Assembly: GCA_947034885.2 (NCBI GenBank)
Contig: OX344749.2
Coordinates: 21,405,501 to 21,469,500 of the forward strand
Source of the DNA: Thuidium tamariscinum
Lineage: Eukaryota > Streptophyta > Bryopsida > Hypnales > Thuidiaceae
Length of the DNA: 64,000 nt
Direction of reading: 5' to 3'
The position numbers and the translations under genes were made by a program. This document shows positions 12,461-23,087 of this stretch, one piece after another. The notes below the pieces were generated by a model. The model had not been told where the DNA came from, did not search any database, and saw nothing but the letters and a program-made list of their open reading frames with translations. Numbering within the stretch: the stretch's first letter is position 1; each line of letters opens with the position of its first letter.

Positions 12461-12992
12461 ATTATCACGTTTGGGTGTGATAAAGGTGCTTTCTGCTAGA
12501 CTGCGCGCACGACAGTGTCTGCTTAGAGCGCACATTTTATTGACCGTTTCTTTTTCAATTTCTCATGGCACGCACTTCGATGCCTGTAGGCACCGTTATT
12601 CTAGGGTTTCTTCACTGAGTGAATGACAGATTGCTCTCTGTACCATCCCAGATCTGAAGCAATTATATAGTAGTGACTTTCAAGTCACGATTAATGACAG
12701 GCGGGAACGCAACTGTACTTTAGTCATTCTGAAGTTGCATGTAAGTGAAGCCACAGTTGTGTGGGAAGAACAGCCTAGAAGGCGGTTGTAATAATTACTC
12801 CCGCCACGTGGAAGCTTTGTATTCTATCCGTTTCAAGCGTTGTACACCCCCTTTCCTCCTAAACCCTAAACATTGTTGTAGTTCACGTGAGGACCAAGGG
12901 AATGCTCCCAATTGATCAGTGAATCAGTTTCGTTGCGGTTAGTTCATGGCATGTGCAATGCGGGAGTACTGCTTTTGAAATGAGGAAACCGT
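12461..12992. other. CACTA spacer upstream of the TnpA-like gene
   Basis: Non-coding, with AAGTCA / AATGAC motifs at 12660-12760. It presumably holds the promoter of the plus-strand gene that starts near 12993. No clear TATA box can be singled out. Confidence 0.4.
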
Positions 12993-14659
12993 GTGTGGCA
13001 TCGTAGGGACAAGGAAAAAGCTCCACCAAAGCAGCGTAGGACTAGCGCGATACATCGACAGGAGTCGGAGCCTTTACGTCGTAGTTCCAAACGCAAGGAG
13101 ATCAACGGAGGTGAAACTCCCAAGACAATTGGAGATCAACGCAGTGGAGGAGTGCCACACGGGAAGACAGCCATGAGCAGCGAGCACGATTCATCGTCTG
13201 AGGCGACGGAGTCCAATGAGGAGGAACTCGCCAAAGGTATGAAGAATCTAGCTATAGCTTGTAAACTAGTACAGCGGCAATGCAACTTGGAAGCAGCTGC
13301 AACAGGTACATTAGCATCGCGCTTCCAAGTAGTTACAATCGTATTAGGGTATGCGCTAAGATCGACCATTCCGCCCGGTACTGCACTATCCGATGCCCTG
13401 TCATTTAGCCTTGTTCTCTGGGTTCTAAGTTTTAGATTCATTATATGATTCATTTTCAAATCATGTTTATGTTGTGAATGTCTTGCCTTACAGTCTGAAT
13501 TTTGTAATTCAAACCCGCACCTTGTGGGAATGTGTTCGTAGCAACTGCAGATAATGCGCTTGTAGACTCCTCAAACGATGAACTACATGTAGAAGAGGAG
13601 GAACCAGTGCCTGATCTAAGGGCAAAGCGCCGGAAACCCCTTCCAGTCGCGCCATCTGCAATTCAACCTTTCGAACCGCCACGCATAGCACCACCTCCGA
13701 CAGGGCTACCACCACCACCAGCAGAGAGGGGCTCCTATGGGCAACCATCATGGTCTTGGGTCCCTGGACACTATGTGCCTAGTCAAGCACCCCATACTAA
13801 TCAGTGGAGCACTGGACCAGCCACAACACCTGTAGGTTCTTGGCATGAGACGACTCCAGGGGCCCAGGACTTGTATCCAATTCCCATGTCCCAAGAAAGC
13901 GAAGAGCAGGTGTCCCGGCGCAAAAGGAAGACTGCCTATGACCTGGGCAGTCGACAGCGTGCCTCAATTGGAGTCAAACCAAACAGAGTAACTGTGTTGC
14001 CAGGTGGCGAAGTGGATCCTAGCTGCGAGGGGAAAAATGCATGGATGAAGCTCTTCGGGACTTGATACCAAAGACCCTAGACGTTAGTGTGGTGGAATGG
14101 AAACAACACGCGCCTCACACTCTGAAGAAACTGAAGGAAGCCCTTGATGCAGAGTTTGATTATGGAGAGACTCCCCTAAGCATGGCTGGCTTCTGAACAA
14201 CTGTGATACGATATCTCAAGTCCGAGAGGTCTTGACTGAAAGCCCGGTACCTGAAAGGAGTAGCAAGAAGGGTAACTGTGAAGGCTCCTCTTCGTGTGGA
14301 TCCAAATCAATGGGATCGACTGGTTGAATATTGGAATACAGATGCGCAAAAGGAGAAGGCACAGAAGATGGCCATAGCACGGCAGAATGTCAAGAATTAC
14401 GACTTAGTGGGAAGGAAAGGCAAAGCAAGCAAGGAAGCCCAAGCAGTAAGTATTCACTCCGAATTTGGTACCTTCCATGAATTCTGCAATCATGGTGTGA
14501 ACGTGGTTAGGGAGCACAATGTCACCATGTGCTTCTTTCGGTGCCCTTCTTGTCTGACTTTTGTGTAATGTGCAGAGACTAGGTCGGGATGTGAGCCCAG
14601 GAATCACGGACATAGATGAGGGGAGGCGATTAAGAATAACAGATGATTCTTCTCCCACG
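12993..14659 (+). pseudogene. TnpA-like gene, 5' part with Transposase_24 domain
   Basis: The first half of the second CACTA gene. Exon 1 (12993-13236) is basic and Ser-rich, ending ...EEELAK. An intron at 13237-13550 (GTATGA donor, ACTGCAG acceptor) joins in phase to exon 2, which encodes a Pro-rich linker and then a Transposase_24 (Ptta/En/Spm) domain: ALRDLIPKTLDVSVVEW, LDAEFDYGETPLS, WDRLVEYWNTDAQKEKAQKM, NVKNYDLVGRKGKA. A second intron, 14446-14575 (GTAAGT donor, TGCAG acceptor), leads to a short exon 14576-14659 (RLGRDVSPGITDIDEG). The frame shifts near 14041, and two TGA stops (14194-14196, 14233-14235) lie in the domain where arginine would fit. The family is thought to bind the subterminal repeats of CACTA ends. 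Confidence 0.82.
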
Positions 14660-15378
14660 GTATAGTCGTTCACCAAACTTATGTCTTCATTTAAAAGTAA
14701 TAGCGGTCTGTCAATTATCGTAGCCTTCAATTATTTTGTTATGCTATGAAGGTCATATTTGAAACCCTTGATTACTTACTGTTCCATGTTTTTTGCTAAA
14801 CCGCCTTTGCACGAAGAAGGCATTCGCAGAATTTGTGGGAGGGTTTCCGGAACCTTAAACACCCACTAGGAAAATACATTAAGTGTGTACTTCATAGAAT
14901 TAGCTTGTTAGTGTGTAAGTAACTCGTAGGTCTAAATTCTTTTAGATTCTGGAACTAGATTAGAATTTTTCACTCATCCCGTCTTTGAATTGGAGCATGC
15001 TGTCAATTAAGTATCAAAGTCCTATCATGAGTACGCTAATCTGTAACCACAACCGCCATGGCTCATCACCTCCTTTGGAAGTTGAAGAGCCATTTAGAGG
15101 CATTGCATAGAGTAACATTCTACGAGTCATGTTAGACTTCTTGTGCTAACAAAGTGACATTTCAGTCGTGATGTACTCATACATCACTGTGGAAGTCATT
15201 TTCTAATTGTGAAGTATGACTTCTAGTCAATGGGAGTTTCATATTAGTTGTATCACAGTCGCAATGGGGTGGTGAAGTCGTATTACATTACTATTAAATG
15301 ACAGAAGAATGACTGACGCCCACTGATGTGTGTACATGTGCATGAGAAGGTCGGGGGGGGGATTCTCTTCGTTGGCAG
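14660..15378. other. Intron-like spacer within the TnpA-like gene
   Basis: Starts GTATAG after ...DDSSPT and ends TTGGCAG before AAGATGGAATCC. Both sides are phase 0, so it can be spliced cleanly. AATGACT/AAGTCAT motifs occur at 15160-15310, so binding-site-like repeats also lie inside this transcript. Confidence 0.55.
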
Positions 15379-17167
15379 AAGATGGAATCCTGGAAGGAAG
15401 AGGTGGACAACAAGTTTGACAAGGTTTTAGCCACAAGTACATCCCAGGCCGAGGCATTAGAGGAGATTCGGTCCATGGTGCAGTCCTTAGTGGGGAAGAA
15501 AAAAGAAGCAAATGATGCAACTCCCTCCATCACACAATCAACGTTGGAAAAGAATGGGGTACGGGTACATCAAGAGCCTAGAACTGCAGGTGTTCTGCCG
15601 CACTCCAAGAAGAAAGTTCAAGCCATTGATGCCATCATGAAAACAGATGGTGGAGCACCAAAGGAGAAAAAAGTGGGCAGTAAAGCAGGTGGGAAGAAGC
15701 AAGATGAAGACACCCTTGCACCAATCGCAGAGAAGAAGTATTACTCATCAGACTCGGACGTGCAAGAGGTAGTGGTAGACCCAAAAGAATCTGTGAAGCA
15801 GCAGTGGAAGGTGGTTCCCAATAAGCCCGCTCATGAAGTCTCGAAGCCTTTGACTCCTGAGGTGAGGCCTACTTTGCCAATTTCTCACGACCCTGTGCCT
15901 ACGGCCGCCCCTACAAAAGCTCCATTAGAATCTGCACCTGCGACAGAGGAAGTGCCGAGACTTGTAAGCACTTCGTTGGAAGCGCAGGGTGTACCAGAGG
16001 GCAACAACAACGAAGACATCTCCAAGTCCCTCGACGGGACCTGCATTCCTTCTCCGACTTCCCCGAATAATACGGGTAAGAACGAGAGCGTAGTGCAGAA
16101 GGAAGAGGCAGAACCAGAAGTTCTAGCGAAGGACCCTACAGAGCCTGTCGCCAACGACTCCAAACCAATCGATGAAGAAGTTGGTGCAGGGGAGGCCGTA
16201 CAGAGGAAGGCTCGAAAACCTCCGAAGTCTCCGTTGAAGGTAAATTCAGCGTCCGAGGTTTGTCCTTACACGTCGTGTGAGGTGAGTCCTTCCGGTGTAT
16301 TGAAGAGTATCAGTCCACTTGAGAAAGTAAGCCCACGAAAACTAGTTATTTTTAATATCCATGGTACACTATTGGACTGCAGTTTACTAAGTGACGTGAA
16401 TCCAAACAGTAAGATCCGTAGTAGCACCAACACTGAGTGTAGAAGAGTGATTTTCAGACCTTGGTTGAAACCATTTCTGTATAGATGCTTCAAAAACTTT
16501 TCGGTTGCATTCTGGGGTAGCAAGAGCCGTTCTTATATGGACGATGTAGTACCGGCAATGCTTGGAGGGTTGAAGGGCGTTGATACAACACCACTGTTTA
16601 CTTGGTCAGGAAAACATTGTGAGTGGCGTGATAGCCTAGATGGGTCTAGAAGTGAGCTTGGGAAGAACCTAGCGGCAGTGTATGCAGCATGGCCTGGTGT
16701 TACTGCAGAAAACACTGTAATAGTAGATAACCAGTACAATAGGGTGGCCATGAATCCGGAGGCAAATATTATCAGCACCACTCCTTTCTATGTGAAGTGG
16801 ATTTGCTCTTTGACAGATGACAAAGAATATTTGAAACGGTACTTATGGCCGTTGTTGGAGGCTTTTAACGATTGCTCAACAATTGCTGCCTTCCGATCCA
16901 AATTTCCGGAAATTGTAAACGAATCTATGTCGGAGATGCTACAAAGACGCCGAAGTGGAAAAGCTTATGAGTTTCTGGACGTTGTGGAAGGTGAGGGGAT
17001 TGTCCAACGACGGACTTGCATATGGCATGGCATCCCCTTGCCTTCTGTTGCGCTTCATGTCTAACAGATTGTTCCTCTATGTACAGGGAAAAGGGCAGAA
17101 GCGAGAGCCGAAGACGAAGGGAACTTCAGTAGCGGAGAAAAAAGGCTTGGGACCATCATCAAAGAAG
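15379..17167 (+). CDS. TnpA-like gene, middle: coiled coil plus FCP1-like pseudo-phosphatase
   Basis: A long open exon (15379-16990) and a short one (17087-17167), with GTGAGG donor and GTACAG acceptor. The start MESWKEEVDNKFDKVL is a coiled coil of the kind found at the end of Transposase_24 proteins. A Lys/Glu/Pro-rich linker of about 280 residues follows. Then, from about 16340, comes a domain with the layout of plant FCP1/SCP-type HAD phosphatases: KLVIFNIHGTLLDC, FRPWLKPFLYRCF, FSVAFWGSKSR, PLFTWSGKHCEW, NTVIVDNQYNRVAMNPEANI, FYVKWICS. The catalytic D-x-D-G-T is N-x-H-G-T here and the IDD motif reads VDN, so activity is unlikely. No stop interrupts the large exon. The domain was probably captured from a host FCP1-like gene without introns. 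Confidence 0.78.
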
Positions 17168-17711
17168 GTGAATTGACGTCACTCATGTGAACCCATGGCT
17201 TTCTAGTCACTAATTGCCTCAATTGTCATCTTCAAATTGTTTAGTAGGTATTGAGAAGTATAGGAAGAGTGCAGTAGTCTTTACAAAGTTGTAGAAGTCA
17301 TGCGTGAGTCACGTTTGTGTTCTAAATCTTCACTGTTGTATTACTCAGGCTTCCTTGCAAGTCATGCGTGAGTCACGTTTGTGTTCTAAATGTGCATTGT
17401 TATATTACTCAGGCTTCCTTGGAAGTCATATGTTAGTGAAGGTGCTTTCCTAAGAACTACTATTGAAAGACAGCCCTCCACAATCTGTATTGGAGGTCGT
17501 CACCGTTTTATGAAAGTGATTTTGTTGTGCTTAGTGGCTTAGCCCCTCATTAGAACTGTATTTTCCATCAAAACGGTAAGTCTCTATAGGAATACAAAGT
17601 TCATGGGTTTATTTTTTAAATGACTTTGGGCTGAATACGTAAGGCTCTATATAGGAAAAGCCTGAAATGTCATTAGTCCAATGTCTGAACAAAATCGTGC
17701 CATTTTTGTAG
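17168..17711. other. Last intron or spacer of the TnpA-like gene
   Basis: Starts GTGAAT after ...GTIIKE and ends TTTGTAG before TACAAGCTCGGAGAC. The phases of the two sides do not match, so either another splice site is used or a frameshift exists. It contains the 64-bp tandem repeat at 17295-17422. Confidence 0.45.
17295..17422 (+). repeat. 64-bp tandem duplication
   Basis: Two adjacent 64-bp units (17295-17358 and 17359-17422) share AAGTCATGCGTGAGTCACGT and ATTACTCAGGCTTCCTTG with only a few differences. A third unit starts but breaks off after AAGTCAT. Confidence 0.85.
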
Positions 17712-17978
17712 TACAAGCTCGGAGACGAAGTCTTCTTGATGAATCCACGAGCAATAAGGCAGAAAGTGGCGGTCGGGAAGATTAGTGGACTGCCTGGACA
17801 GGCGAAATTCCACTTCATTGACATTCCGGAGATGTGGGTGAAGGTGGACGTCACAGAAATTCTGCAAGCAGGGTCATTCTTGATGTATCCCAATGAAGCC
17901 AATGAGCACGAGAAAATTGAAGATGTGAAGGGGTCATCTACAATATGGGACCAGAAATACGTAAAGCTAACTACCTAA
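17712..17978 (+). CDS. TnpA-like gene, last exon: TNP1/EN/SPM domain
   Basis: The terminal exon reads YKLGDEVFLMNPRAI, KVAVGKISGLPGQ, VKVDVTEILQ, then MYPNEAN and WDQKYVKL before the stop at 17976-17978. This matches the layout of the TNP1/EN/SPM (Transposase_23) domain: a small beta-rich module found at the C-terminus of CACTA TnpA-type and related proteins, ending with a gs-x-I-x-W-D-x-x-Y motif. It completes the second gene of the element. Its position downstream of the FCP1-like domain means that domain lies between two standard TnpA modules. Confidence 0.72.
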   Translation, partial: YKLGDEVFLMNPRAIRQKVAVGKISGLPGQAKFHFIDIPEMWVKVDVTEILQAGSFLMYPNEANEHEKIEDVKGSSTIWDQKYVKLTT

Positions 17979-18650
17979 GTTGGTGTTGTAGGCCTAAATG
18001 TAGGCAAAGCTTTAGCATAAAGGATCCCAATTTCTGGATTTCTTGGAAGTCTTGCATGAGAACTTCACTTCCATAACTTGTGGAGAGGAAATGCTGTACT
18101 GGTTGCAGGCATCAACGAACGTCCATTCGGTATCCATTTTGCGTACAGGTACCGAAGTTGTTTTTAGTAGGTACTTGTATGTTTACAGATCATACTGATC
18201 TGTAGTTCGAAAAGCATACTGAAGTGACTGAAACATTTACAAAGCGTCTTTATGTCAATATAGTTTGTAAACTAATTGCATAATAATTCTTTTATTGGCC
18301 ATGCCTTGTTCTCCATGCAAATGATGGCTTCCTCATGCATGGTCGGGGTAGTATTTGTTGCACTGAGGAGGAAGTCACTAGGAAGTCACAAACTACAATA
18401 CGTGAAATGAAGACAGGAAAACAACTATAAAATGACTGTCCATTAGTTATAGCCGTGTTGTAGCCCTGCCATGTAATTCATCAGGAACTGCAATTTCACT
18501 TTTAAATGACTTCAGACGGGTACTACAACACTCTTTGAGCACTACTCTTTTTTCACTGGAAAATGACTATCACATGAAGTAGTCTGGGATGTCCACGTAA
18601 GCACATTTAGAACAGCATGGTCACTAAAATATGACTTCTTAATTGGCCTA
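17979..18650. other. CACTA spacer after the TnpA-like gene
   Basis: Non-coding 3' flank with AATGACT / AAGTCAC motifs at 18360-18640, interrupted at 18656 by the LTR-like insertion. Confidence 0.5.
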
Positions 18651-18655
18651 GCTGG
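18651..18655. repeat. Target duplication GCTGG, left copy
   Basis: GCTGG directly before TGTGAGC; matched at 22539-22543. Confidence 0.65.
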
Positions 18656-19417
18656 TGTGAGCGCTCCTAACTCCACCCTCGAGCTAAGAGTTTTTCACAC
18701 GGGTCCTGTGTCTAATTGAGTTTTCTTTCTAATTGGGTGAAAAAGAAAGCCTTCCAAGCAATGAACTCTTTTAGTCACGTGTTTTGGATGTTTCTAATCT
18801 AATTTCGTGGTTATTATTCTATCTATTCTATTCTAAAATGCAACCAAGTGACCCTACTCTATTCTATAGTTTTGCCTAAATCTAATTCCAAGCATTTGGT
18901 AAAAAGAAACTTAACAGTAAAACAATTAGAATGAAAATCAAATGTGAGCGGTTTACCTCCTCTGCGTAAATCTCCATGGTCCCATCGTCAAACATCATCA
19001 TGTGTAAATATTCCCCTACGACCTCGCCATCGAAATCATCCCGGTTCTCCATCTAATCCATAGTAATTTTCCACAATTGTTGGTAAATTTTCTCCTAATT
19101 AAAATAAGCCACTGAAAGTTACGTAGGTTCGAATTAATTGCACATTTTCTCTTCAATTCCTAATTTATTGGTAATTGGAAAATGTCACAATATTTTGAAT
19201 CTACTAAATAGTTCGAATGATCAATGAAAATCCTATCTAATTGTTATTATTATTATTCTTTGATTAATTGAATTACGAATTTATCTAATTTTAAGAATTA
19301 AATTTCACCTAATTTCGACGTAATGAGTTGTTCTTCTTTCTTAGAATTAAAATGTCATCACCAATCCTAACTAATTCAATTTCTTGGTAATTCCTAACGA
19401 AATTGGTTGTCAATTGG

Positions 19418-19647
19418 TTTGGTTTTTTAGAATTAATTTAAATGAAGAATTGCAACCAAATCTTTTATAATCTAATTAATTTTAATTTCTTTTAAATCCT
19501 TAAGAAATTGGTTGTCAATTTGTCTTTTTTAATTTGGCTTATTAGGATTAATTTGAATAAAGAATTGCAACCAAATCTTTTATAATCCAATTAATTTTAA
19601 TTTCCTTAAAATTCTTCAAGAAATTGGTTGTCAATTTGTTGTTTTTC
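19418..19647 (+). repeat. 115-bp tandem repeat, two units
   Basis: GAATTGCAACCAAATCTTTT starts at 19447 and again at 19562, 115 bp apart, followed each time by TAATTAATTTTAATTTC and AAGAAATTGGTTGTCAATTT. It lies inside the LTR-type segment. Confidence 0.75.
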
Positions 19648-20119
19648 TTTTGGCTTATTAGGCCTAATAAAACAAAACTAGCAAAATCCAAACCTTCTAA
19701 GAATCTAATAGCCAAAGAATGTAGAACATTCCAAAAGACCGAGAACAATTTCAATAGTGTTATTCCAAATAAATGGATTTTTTATTCCCAAAGGTCAACC
19801 CCCAAGAATAAAGAATCCCAATCTATAGTGTTATTCCAAAGAAATTAGTTTTTTAATCTAATTTGTCACGGTTAGGAATCTCCTCACCTTAATCTCCCCC
19901 CTAGTTCTCTTCCTTTCTCATTTGGTTTTTTGTTGCAATGTTTCATGAGAGAGACGACGGCTATGGAGTTTGAGTGTTGAGATTTTGGTGAGAAATGTGA
20001 AACTCTAAGATTTAGATTTTCAAATGAAATCAAAAAAAGGGGTTGTGGCGCCAACTGCCAACCCTTGATTTTGTTAAAAAATCAATTTTTTTGTGTTTCA
20101 AAGTCTCACTTGTGAGTGA

Positions 20120-20360
20120 GTGGCCTCTCCACCCAGCCTGCTGGCTCTCTCCGCCCAGCCTCTAGCCTCTCCGCTCAGCCTCTGGCTCTCTTCGCCCAGC
20201 CTTTAGCTCCCTGCTCAGCCTCTGGCTCCCCGCTCAGCCTCTGGCTCCGGTCCGCCCCGGCCACGCTGGCTCTGGTCCGCCCGATCCGCTGGCTCTGGTC
20301 CGCCCGGTCATGCTGGCTCTGGTCCGCTCCGACCTCTGGCTCTGGTCCGCCGGTTGCTGG
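20120..20360 (+). repeat. GC-rich minisatellite with CTCTGGCTC / GGTCCGCC words
   Basis: Irregular short repeats of the type GCCTCTGGCTCC, then CTGGCTCTGGTCCGCC, interrupt otherwise AT-rich sequence. The open frames on both strands here are by-products of the repeat and are not claimed as genes. Confidence 0.7.
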
Positions 20361-20604
20361 ATCACAACTTTGATTTTTTTCTCTTTTTTGGTTTAAGTAC
20401 TTTTGGATTTTGGGTCTAACACACCTTAATTCTAATACTAGAAAATGTGGCAAGGTTTAACTGGGTATGAGATATAATCCCACTTGGTTTTCAACCCTTT
20501 TGACTTCCAATCCAAGGTTTCTTAAGGTTATAACCTTGGGGTATTATAAGTTCAAAGCTTCGCCGTGAAAATGTTGAATCGTATTTTAAGAGTTTTATTC
20601 GCAA

Positions 20605-20745
20605 AAGGCGGTACACATGACAGTGTTTAACCTAACTTTCACTTTAAATTCTTAAAATGTCTTAGTATTTTGGGATTTTGCAACCAAAGGAGGTACACAT
20701 GACAGTGTTTAAATTGAACTTTGGCACTCAATGCTCAAAATTTCC
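20605..20745 (+). repeat. Direct repeat GGTACACATGACAGTGTTTAA
   Basis: GGCGGTACACATGACAGTGT (about 20609) and GGAGGTACACATGACAGTGT (about 20690) are about 81 bp apart, with weaker similarity continuing to CTCAAAAT / CTTAAAAT. Confidence 0.65.
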
Positions 20746-22538
20746 GTGAATTAGTGACAAAGGAAGCGTCGAGGTCTTGCCTCTGGAGTATGTATGACAA
20801 AGGAATAAAAGTTGAAGGGGCCCTAAGCCTTCAAATTCAAAGAACAGAATGCAAACAAGACTTGGCCAAGATCTTTGGTCCAAGAGGTGCTCCAACCACG
20901 TTGGTAACACAGAAGAGTAGCGAAATGTCGGTGCAAGAAATAAGGGTACTGGCAACCTCGAGGGGGGCCCTTATATACCCGTGGCCGGGCCCCTCTCGGT
21001 AATTGCCGATGAAAACACTTTGTTACTTTCTATCCTAAACTACCCTAATGTAATTCCAAAATATTAGTTGTTTAATGGTGAAAATTTCTAAAAACATCCC
21101 CATTTTGTCAAAGAAATCTTGGCCAAATCAAATCCAAGATCTTAACCAAAAATATTTTGGAATTAACCCTAATCTACCTAGATATTTTGCAAATTAATCC
21201 AAAGTCATTTCGAAAATTGTCTTTCTTTAGCCCAAAGATGGCTTTTTACGCAAGAAAGAGATCTTGACCAAATCCAATCTTTGATTTTCCAAGAGATATA
21301 CCCAAAATCACTTTTAATTAACCGCAATTAACGATTAAAAAGTCAAACTAAGAGCTGACCCTCTCTATCTTTTAGGGAACAACTCGAAACGGAAAACCGT
21401 CTGCGCCATTGTCTTCAGAAGACCCCAATTAGCTTAAGGGACCCCTTACCCCTCACTCCTAGGCCATTTGCGCGCCCAAATTGGAATTACATTAACTCCA
21501 ATTAAAAGTCAAAAATCTAACTTTTAGGATTTGCGCAATTTGATGAATCTGTCAGGCCAGGGTCGTTAGGAATGTCCGTGAGAGTAAGGAATGACTCCTT
21601 ATTTGCGACAATCGGACATCATTCGCTCCTGATACGCCAGTCAACCCGCCGCCAACTTGTAACTTCCAGTGAATTTCAATGTCGATGCCGGTTTTGGTAG
21701 TTGGGAATGTTGGAATGTCTTCAAACTTGACCGGGCGCTTATTAAGCACACAAAAACCTATCCTAATTTTTAGTGAGATTTTACCGCATCATACGTAATT
21801 TCTATGATTTTACGAACATTTCTATGTGCGGTTGACTTCCCATGGAGTCAACGTGGAATTTCGGAAAAATACGAAATAAATTGGGTAACATCTAGGGCAC
21901 TCCTAGATTCTTGGTGTAAGTCCCACGCAACCTTGCACCTTTCTAATTTTAGTAATTTGGAATTACTTTGCCCAATTGGACAATTTAATTCCCGATGCCC
22001 GGGAATCTTAGACAATTGTTTGATTCTCGTTCGCTCCTGGCATGCTCCTACCCTTGGAACACCTCTCTGTAGTCTTCAATCTCCAATCCTCCATCTTTTG
22101 TCTCGTGAAATTCGAATTCTCCAAATCCATTGTAGTGGTTTTACCCTTAAATCCAATTTATTTCCAAAATTGAACTTAAGCCCTGGTAACTTCCCCACGC
22201 TCGTAGTAGACTCTTTTAGCTTAGTCAGTATGTCATGCATCCTTAAAAGGTTGATTTGCACAGACATTCGCTAGGACTGACTAACTCTCTATTCCTTATT
22301 TCTCTCGGAATTACTAATTCTTCACATATACTTGCTTTGGAGACTTAGAATGATTCCAATTTCTAGTATTAGGGATTTTCCACCATCTAAGTTGGTTTTC
22401 CACCATTTTGGCATAGACTGACACCAAAACTCCCTCAACACTCTTTTTATGTCTTTTTCTTGAATATTTTGACTAATTTTCGCTATTTAATTGCGAAAAA
22501 TGGACCCAGAGTCCTGCGTGCCATCTCGAGGGCTCACA

Positions 22539-22543
22539 GCTGG
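22539..22543. repeat. Target duplication GCTGG, right copy
   Basis: GCTGG directly after GGCTCACA; matched at 18651-18655. Confidence 0.65.
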
Positions 22544-23053
22544 ACACCCACGTCATGACATTTGCGACACCTCTGTGACTTGTAAATGACTTCGTCAATG
22601 ACACACTATCCCAAGCACATCATCACATTGGATACAGCAGCACGACTGAAGAATGACTTAGTAACATACGCTGTTGGAAGTCCACGTCATCACCCAGGAG
22701 ACAAAATAATGACAGAATAATGACTTCGTAATTAGTTGAGGTGGACACACAAAAGAAAAAAGTCGTGAGTTAGAAATAACTGGAAAATGACAGAGTAAAT
22801 GACTGGAAAATGACATCCATGCCCCCCGATTTTCTGCCAAAAAGCTTCCCCTGCCCGGCCCAAAACAAAAATTTCCTATACAGCTCAGCCTCCACGTAGA
22901 CACTATCATCCATTTGTTCATCCAAGACCTCAGTTGATGGTGATAATACAATCGCAGTCATTCAAAGAATGACTTGTCCACTATGACTGCAGGGACCAGA
23001 AGTCATTGTTAACTCATTGTGGTCCTGAATGACTGTTTTACTGTCATTTAGGA
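22544..23053. repeat. Right subterminal region with AATGACTT motifs
   Basis: Dense AATGACTT, AATGACAGA and GTCATT motifs up to the right terminal inverted repeat, the counterpart of 804-2035. No gene. Confidence 0.75.
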
Positions 23054-23084
23054 CAGTCATATATACCCCTGATTTCTTGTAGTG
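23054..23084 (-). repeat. CACTA terminal inverted repeat, right
   Basis: Reverse complement of 773-803, identical over 31 bp and ending CTTGTAGTG. Confidence 0.92.
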
Positions 23085-23087
23085 AAC
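23085..23087. repeat. Target-site duplication AAC, right copy
   Basis: AAC follows CTTGTAGTG and matches 770-772. Confidence 0.85.

Larger units (their letters stand above)
18656..22538. mobile_element. LTR-type insertion, 3.9 kb, probably a solo LTR or non-coding relic
   Basis: The segment starts TGTGAGCGC and ends GGGCTCACA, and GCTGG flanks it on both sides (18651-18655 and 22539-22543). TG...CA ends with a 5-bp duplication are the hallmark of integrase-mediated LTR retrotransposon insertion. I find no second copy of the start sequence inside and no gag, protease, reverse transcriptase or integrase, so a single very long LTR or a large non-coding relic fits best. It is a fossil. The perfect duplication suggests it is not very old. 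It is younger than the CACTA copy only if it inserted after that copy landed; it may have travelled inside it. Confidence 0.62.
773..23084. mobile_element. Complete 22.3-kb CACTA (En/Spm) DNA transposon
   Basis: The element opens with CACTACAAGAAATCAGGGGT at 773 and closes with the exact reverse complement at 23084. The inverted repeat is perfect for 31 bp (773-803 and 23054-23084), and AAC flanks both ends. It carries the two gene types expected of an autonomous CACTA element, transcribed away from each other: a Tnp2-type transposase on the minus strand (2036-6129) and a Transposase_24 / TNP1-EN-SPM protein on the plus strand (12993-17978). AATGACTT/AAGTCATT motifs are scattered in the subterminal and spacer regions, as expected for binding sites of the TnpA-type protein. 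Two other modules sit inside (8700-12460 and 18656-22538) and account for much of the size. The intact ends and exact duplication suggest a fairly recent insertion. Both genes carry stops, so this copy probably depends on a helper element for movement. Confidence 0.93.
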
